From the NCBI GenBank assembly GCA_965200375.1, contig OZ241353.1:1426001-1490000 (forward strand): a stretch of DNA of 64,000 nt. The letters are read 5' to 3'. The position numbers and the translations under genes were made by a program. This stretch comes from VXYL01 sp965200375 (GTDB taxonomy: Bacteria > Pseudomonadota > Gammaproteobacteria > Pseudomonadales > Azotimanducaceae). Position 1 is the first letter of the stretch, and every line of letters begins with the position of its first letter. The notes beneath the pieces were generated by a model. That model saw only the letters and a program-made list of their open reading frames with translations. It searched no databases and was not told where the DNA came from. Below, in pieces: positions 61,097 through 64,000 of this stretch.

Positions 61097-62287
61097 CTAC
61101 CGGGGCTGGCCAATGCGGCTGGCGAGATGGTTCATCAGCGACGGAATAGGGAAGACCAGGTCCGTCGAACCCTCGGCGAGGCTGACGACGCCCTTCTGGA
61201 TGGCGGCCGTCAACAGCTCGCGCCCGGTGGCGGCCGTATCCGCGGCATCCGTCGCCTCCGCCGCGGCGCGCCAGGGAATGCGCCCGCCGCGCTCGCAGGC
61301 CATCGCGGCGACTTGGCAGAGCGCGATGCCTTCGTCCGGCGAGAAGGACGCGAGACGACCTTCGTAGTACGCCCGCCTGGCGTCGTCGCCTTGCGCCATC
61401 ACCGCTCGCTTCGCGTCGTCCGTCTCCAGCGTCCCCCAGGAGCGCAACGCGCCCACGGACGCTTCGACGTAGCCGTGCAGATGTTGCGGAAAACCCATGG
61501 CAGCGCTGGCGATTCGTTCCGCGAGATCCGCCGGCATCGATTGGTTGCCGGCCTTGCGGACGGACTGACGCACCGCTTCGACGGATTCTTCGCGGGACAG
61601 CATAGCCAGAGTAAACGTCGAAAACCGAGAAATCCCGGGGCTCGGCCTGCCGTCCGTGGTTTGCAAGGGGTCCTGGAGAACTTGCCGGCTGTGCTGCAGG
61701 CCGGCGCAGACGACCAGGATCGGACACCCGTGCTTGCCTTCGTGCAGGGTGGCGAGATTCCTTCGCCCGTTGCCGTCGATGTTCTGCACCTCGTCGATGG
61801 TGAGCAGCAGCGCCTTCCCTGCCCACCACCCGAGGTCCTTGGATTCGCGCAGCAGCTGGTTCAGGGGCAGATCCGCCTGTACGCGCAGCTCGAATCCGGG
61901 CCCCCGCTTCACGGTCTTCTTGATCCAGGCGAAGGCGCGACTGACTTCCCGCTTCGCGCCCTGGATGTCCGTCGGCACTGCGGACGGAATGCTGTTCAGC
62001 AGCGCCGCCGCGAGATCTCCGGGACGTTCGCCGAGTTCCTCGGCGACCAACGGCAGATGCACGACGTCCGTTTCGCCGCAACGCCCTTCGGCGGCTACGG
62101 CCTGACGGGCGAACTCTCTCAAGAGGCCAGTCTTGCCGATGCCCTGGATGCCGTCGATCAGCACCAGGCCGTCTTCCGGGTCCTGCTCGCCGACGAGGTA
62201 CTCGAGGCGCGCATGGAGCGCCGCCAGTTCCGTTCGCCGCCCAGCGAAGTGGAGCGAGCGGGACCTGTCTCCGCCAAGCAGCGCCAT
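61097..62287 (-). CDS. AAA ATPase, ORC/CDC6- or STAND-like
   Basis: 396 aa. FAGRRTELAALHARLEYL then Walker A GIQGIGKTGLL, Walker B LLLTIDEVQNID, sensor-like PILVVCAGLQHS, and a C-terminal helical region with a possible winged helix. It belongs to the AAA_16/ORC-like ATP-binding group found in defence and mobile-element contexts. It converges on the tandem-repeat genes with a ten-base gap, and lies last before ftsY. The partner is unknown. Confidence 0.82.
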   Translation of the reverse strand: MALLGGDRSRSLHFAGRRTELAALHARLEYLVGEQDPEDGLVLIDGIQGIGKTGLLREFARQAVAAEGRCGETDVVHLPLVAEELGERPGDLAAALLNSIPSAVPTDIQGAKREVSRAFAWIKKTVKRGPGFELRVQADLPLNQLLRESKDLGWWAGKALLLTIDEVQNIDGNGRRNLATLHEGKHGCPILVVCAGLQHSRQVLQDPLQTTDGRPSPGISRFSTFTLAMLSREESVEAVRQSVRKAGNQSMPADLAERIASAAMGFPQHLHGYVEASVGALRSWGTLETDDAKRAVMAQGDDARRAYYEGRLASFSPDEGIALCQVAAMACERGGRIPWRAAAEATDAADTAATGRELLTAAIQKGVVSLAEGSTDLVFPIPSLMNHLASRIGQPR

Positions 62288-62376
62288 GCGGCGATTATAG
62301 GCAGCCGGTGGGTACGCAAGACGGGGACGCCAGCCGCCCGTTGGCAGGCGTTCCGCAAATCCAAGCTACCGTGTGC

Positions 62377-63339
62377 TCACTCGTCCTCCCGCGCCGGCGC
62401 CAGCAACGCCTCGACGAAGCGCTCCGGCTCGAACGGGGCCAGGTCCGCCTCGCCTTCGCCGACGCCGACGAAGCGAACCGGCAGCCCGGTCTGCGTCGCC
62501 AGCGCCACGATCACGCCGGCCTTGGCGGTGCCGTCCAGCTTGGTGACGGCCAGGCCCGTCACGCCCGCGGCCCGGTCGAACTCCGCCACCTGCGACAGGG
62601 CGTTCTGGCCGACGCCGGCATCGAGCACCAGCAGCACCTCGTGGGGCGCCCCCGCGGCAGCGCGCCCCGCAACGCGCTTGATCTTGCGCAGTTCGTCCAT
62701 CAGCCCGGCCTTGGCCTGCAGGCGGCCGGCGGTGTCCGCCAGCACCACGTCCAGCCCTCGCGCCTTGGCGGCGGCGATGGCGTCGTGGATCACCGAAGCG
62801 GCGTCCGACCCCCTCTTCTGCGCGATCACCGGCACGCCGTTGCGAGTGCCCCAGGCGCTCAGCTGCTCGATGGCGGCGGCGCGGTAGGTGTCGCCAGCGG
62901 CAAGCAGCACCGAGTGGCCGGCACCGCGCAACAGGTGCGCGAGCTTGCCGATGGACGTCGTCTTGCCGGCGCCGTTCACGCCCACCGCCAGCACCACCCA
63001 AGGCCGCTGCTCGCCGACCACGAAAGGCGCCGCGGCGGGTTCGAGCAGCGCCACCAGCTCCCGGCCCAAGGCGGCGTGGAGCGCCGCGGCGTTGGCGAGC
63101 TCGCGCCGCGAGACCCGAGCAGCGAGGGCCTCCATGACGCGCTCCGTGGCATCCACGCCCACGTCGGCGAGCAGCAGGCTCGTTTCCAGTTCTTCCAGCA
63201 CCGCGTCGTCGACGGCGCGTTCGCCGAGCAGCAGATCGCCGACGCCGGCGGCAATCCGGCGGCGGGTCTTCGCCAAGGACCGCCCAAGGCGGGACCAGAC
63301 GCCCTGCGGCAGAGGGGGCTCGCACTTCTCAAGGGCCAC
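62377..63339 (-). CDS. ftsY: Signal recognition particle receptor FtsY
   Basis: 320 aa. The N domain (LGRSLAKTRRRIAAGVGDLL... LEELETSLLLADVGVDAT) and G domain with GVNGAGKTTSIGKLA, DTYRAAAIEQL, DTAGR and TKLDGTAKAG are complete. The long acidic A domain of E. coli FtsY is missing; only a short lead remains. It receives SRP-ribosome complexes at the inner membrane. It is usually followed by ftsE; here about 10.5 kb of accessory DNA intervenes. Confidence 0.95.
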   Translation of the reverse strand: MALEKCEPPLPQGVWSRLGRSLAKTRRRIAAGVGDLLLGERAVDDAVLEELETSLLLADVGVDATERVMEALAARVSRRELANAAALHAALGRELVALLEPAAAPFVVGEQRPWVVLAVGVNGAGKTTSIGKLAHLLRGAGHSVLLAAGDTYRAAAIEQLSAWGTRNGVPVIAQKRGSDAASVIHDAIAAAKARGLDVVLADTAGRLQAKAGLMDELRKIKRVAGRAAAGAPHEVLLVLDAGVGQNALSQVAEFDRAAGVTGLAVTKLDGTAKAGVIVALATQTGLPVRFVGVGEGEADLAPFEPERFVEALLAPAREDE

Positions 63340-63458
63340 CGCCGCACCTCTGGCTTGGATTCTCTAAGACGCCATTGGCCCCGCCTCACGGGGCTGATCG
63401 ACTACGCCGGGCTGGGACGCTCTATCGGCGGCAAGCCCGCCGCGCATAGGATAGGCCG

Positions 63459-64000
63459 ATGCCGAGCAAGCGCCCTGGATCCTCTCGCACCCGCATCGTC
63501 GGCGGCAAGTGGCGCGGGCGGAAACTGCCGGTGGCGGCTGGCGTGCGGCCGACGCCCAACCGGGCCCGGGAGACGCTCTTCAACTGGCTGGCAGCCGAAC
63601 TGCCGGGGGCCCGGGCGCTCGACGCCTTCGCCGGCACCGGGGCGCTGGGCTTCGAGGCGCTGTCCCGCGGCGCCGCGCGCACGACCTTCGTGGAACGCGA
63701 TCCGGCCACGGCCCGCGCCCTGGAGACGCAGCGACTGCGGCTAGGCGCGGCGGCAGACGTCGTCTGCGCCGACGCGCTGCGCTGGCTTCGCCAAACGGCG
63801 GACGCCAGCTGGGAGCTGGCGTTCCTCGATCCCCCGTTCGCGACGACGTTGCTCGCCGAGGCGCTGCCGCTCGTGCTGTCACGATTGACGCCGGGGGGCA
63901 TCGCGTACCTGGAAGCGCCTCGGGTGGAGTTCCAAGCAGCCGTGGCCGGCGTTGGTCTCGAACCGGCGCGGAAGGCCCGCGCCGGCGCCGTGTGGTTCGG
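63459..64000 (+). CDS. rsmD: 16S rRNA (guanine966-N2)-methyltransferase, 3' truncated
   Basis: The first 180 codons of RsmD; the end is outside the window. RIVGGKWRGRKLPV and RPTPNRARETLFNWL are the family opening. SAM motif LDAFAGTGALGFEALSRGA and catalytic LAFLDPPF follow. It methylates G966 of 16S rRNA. It is divergent from ftsY, as in many Gammaproteobacteria. Confidence 0.95.
   Translation, partial: MPSKRPGSSRTRIVGGKWRGRKLPVAAGVRPTPNRARETLFNWLAAELPGARALDAFAGTGALGFEALSRGAARTTFVERDPATARALETQRLRLGAAADVVCADALRWLRQTADASWELAFLDPPFATTLLAEALPLVLSRLTPGGIAYLEAPRVEFQAAVAGVGLEPARKARAGAVWF

Noticed and set aside
1..64000. CRISPR arrays
   Set aside because: No regularly spaced short repeats were found; the only dispersed repeats are the MITE-like copies.

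Overview
The window is a GC-rich chromosomal segment of a gammaproteobacterium. The family set points there: HrpA helicase with its long C-terminal part, RNase D, YcgN, DUF1820, PspABC/PspF, DnaX-YbaB-RecR, and rsmD/ftsY/ftsE/ftsX in the usual relative order. Many crotonase, thiolase, DUF35 and phytanoyl-CoA dioxygenase genes suggest a lipid-degrading, probably uncultured environmental lineage. That lineage guess is inference; nothing in the window names a species.

Layout. 1-6.2 kb: a cut carboxylesterase, a crotonase, a RecF-like ATPase, a double GFA-domain protein, a secreted protein and a SPOR lipoprotein. 6.3-11.9 kb: one minus-strand block with a bufferin-type copper-binding RiPP precursor (bufA), its MNIO enzyme (bufB) and partner (bufC), then a response-regulator/PP2C phosphatase, a STAS protein and an asparagine-synthetase-like protein. 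12-23 kb: housekeeping genes (hrpA, VWA/MoxR pair, ycgN, rnd, recR, ybaB, dnaX). 23-28.2 kb: GDPD, glyoxalase, the phage-shock locus with divergent pspF and visible enhancer palindromes, and a queuosine-precursor transporter. 28.2-30.7 kb: a gene-poor patch around one secreted coiled-coil protein. 30.7-34.3 kb: a tight five-gene operon (flavin reductase, cereblon-like CULT protein, HAD hydrolase, PTPS-like protein, SDR). 34.4-49.9 kb: lipid and amino-acid metabolism (crotonases, thiolase plus DUF35, two PhyH proteins, cysteine synthase, NfeD/slipin, homocysteine methyltransferase, hisF/hisH).

50-64 kb: tRNA-Arg(CCU), then ftsX, ftsE, ftsY and rsmD. The normally contiguous ftsY-ftsE pair is split by about 10.5 kb of accessory DNA. 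That DNA holds a probable new RiPP locus: a 72-aa precursor with a double-glycine leader, an MvdC/D-type ATP-grasp enzyme, two FtsX/MacB-like permeases, a small membrane protein and a C39 peptidase-ABC exporter. Beside it lie three tandem copies of an unrecognised ~270-aa domain and a convergent AAA ATPase.

A dispersed, non-autonomous ~163-bp element (MITE-like, imperfect terminal inverted repeats, flanked by CTAG) occurs six times, one copy truncated. It sits exactly in gene-gene junctions, and its flanking CTAG supplies the stop codons of asnB-like, thiolase and ftsE. Other oddities are a 28-base poly-G tract, a 57-bp duplication over the start of a phosphoesterase gene, and a crotonase with a one-base frameshift.
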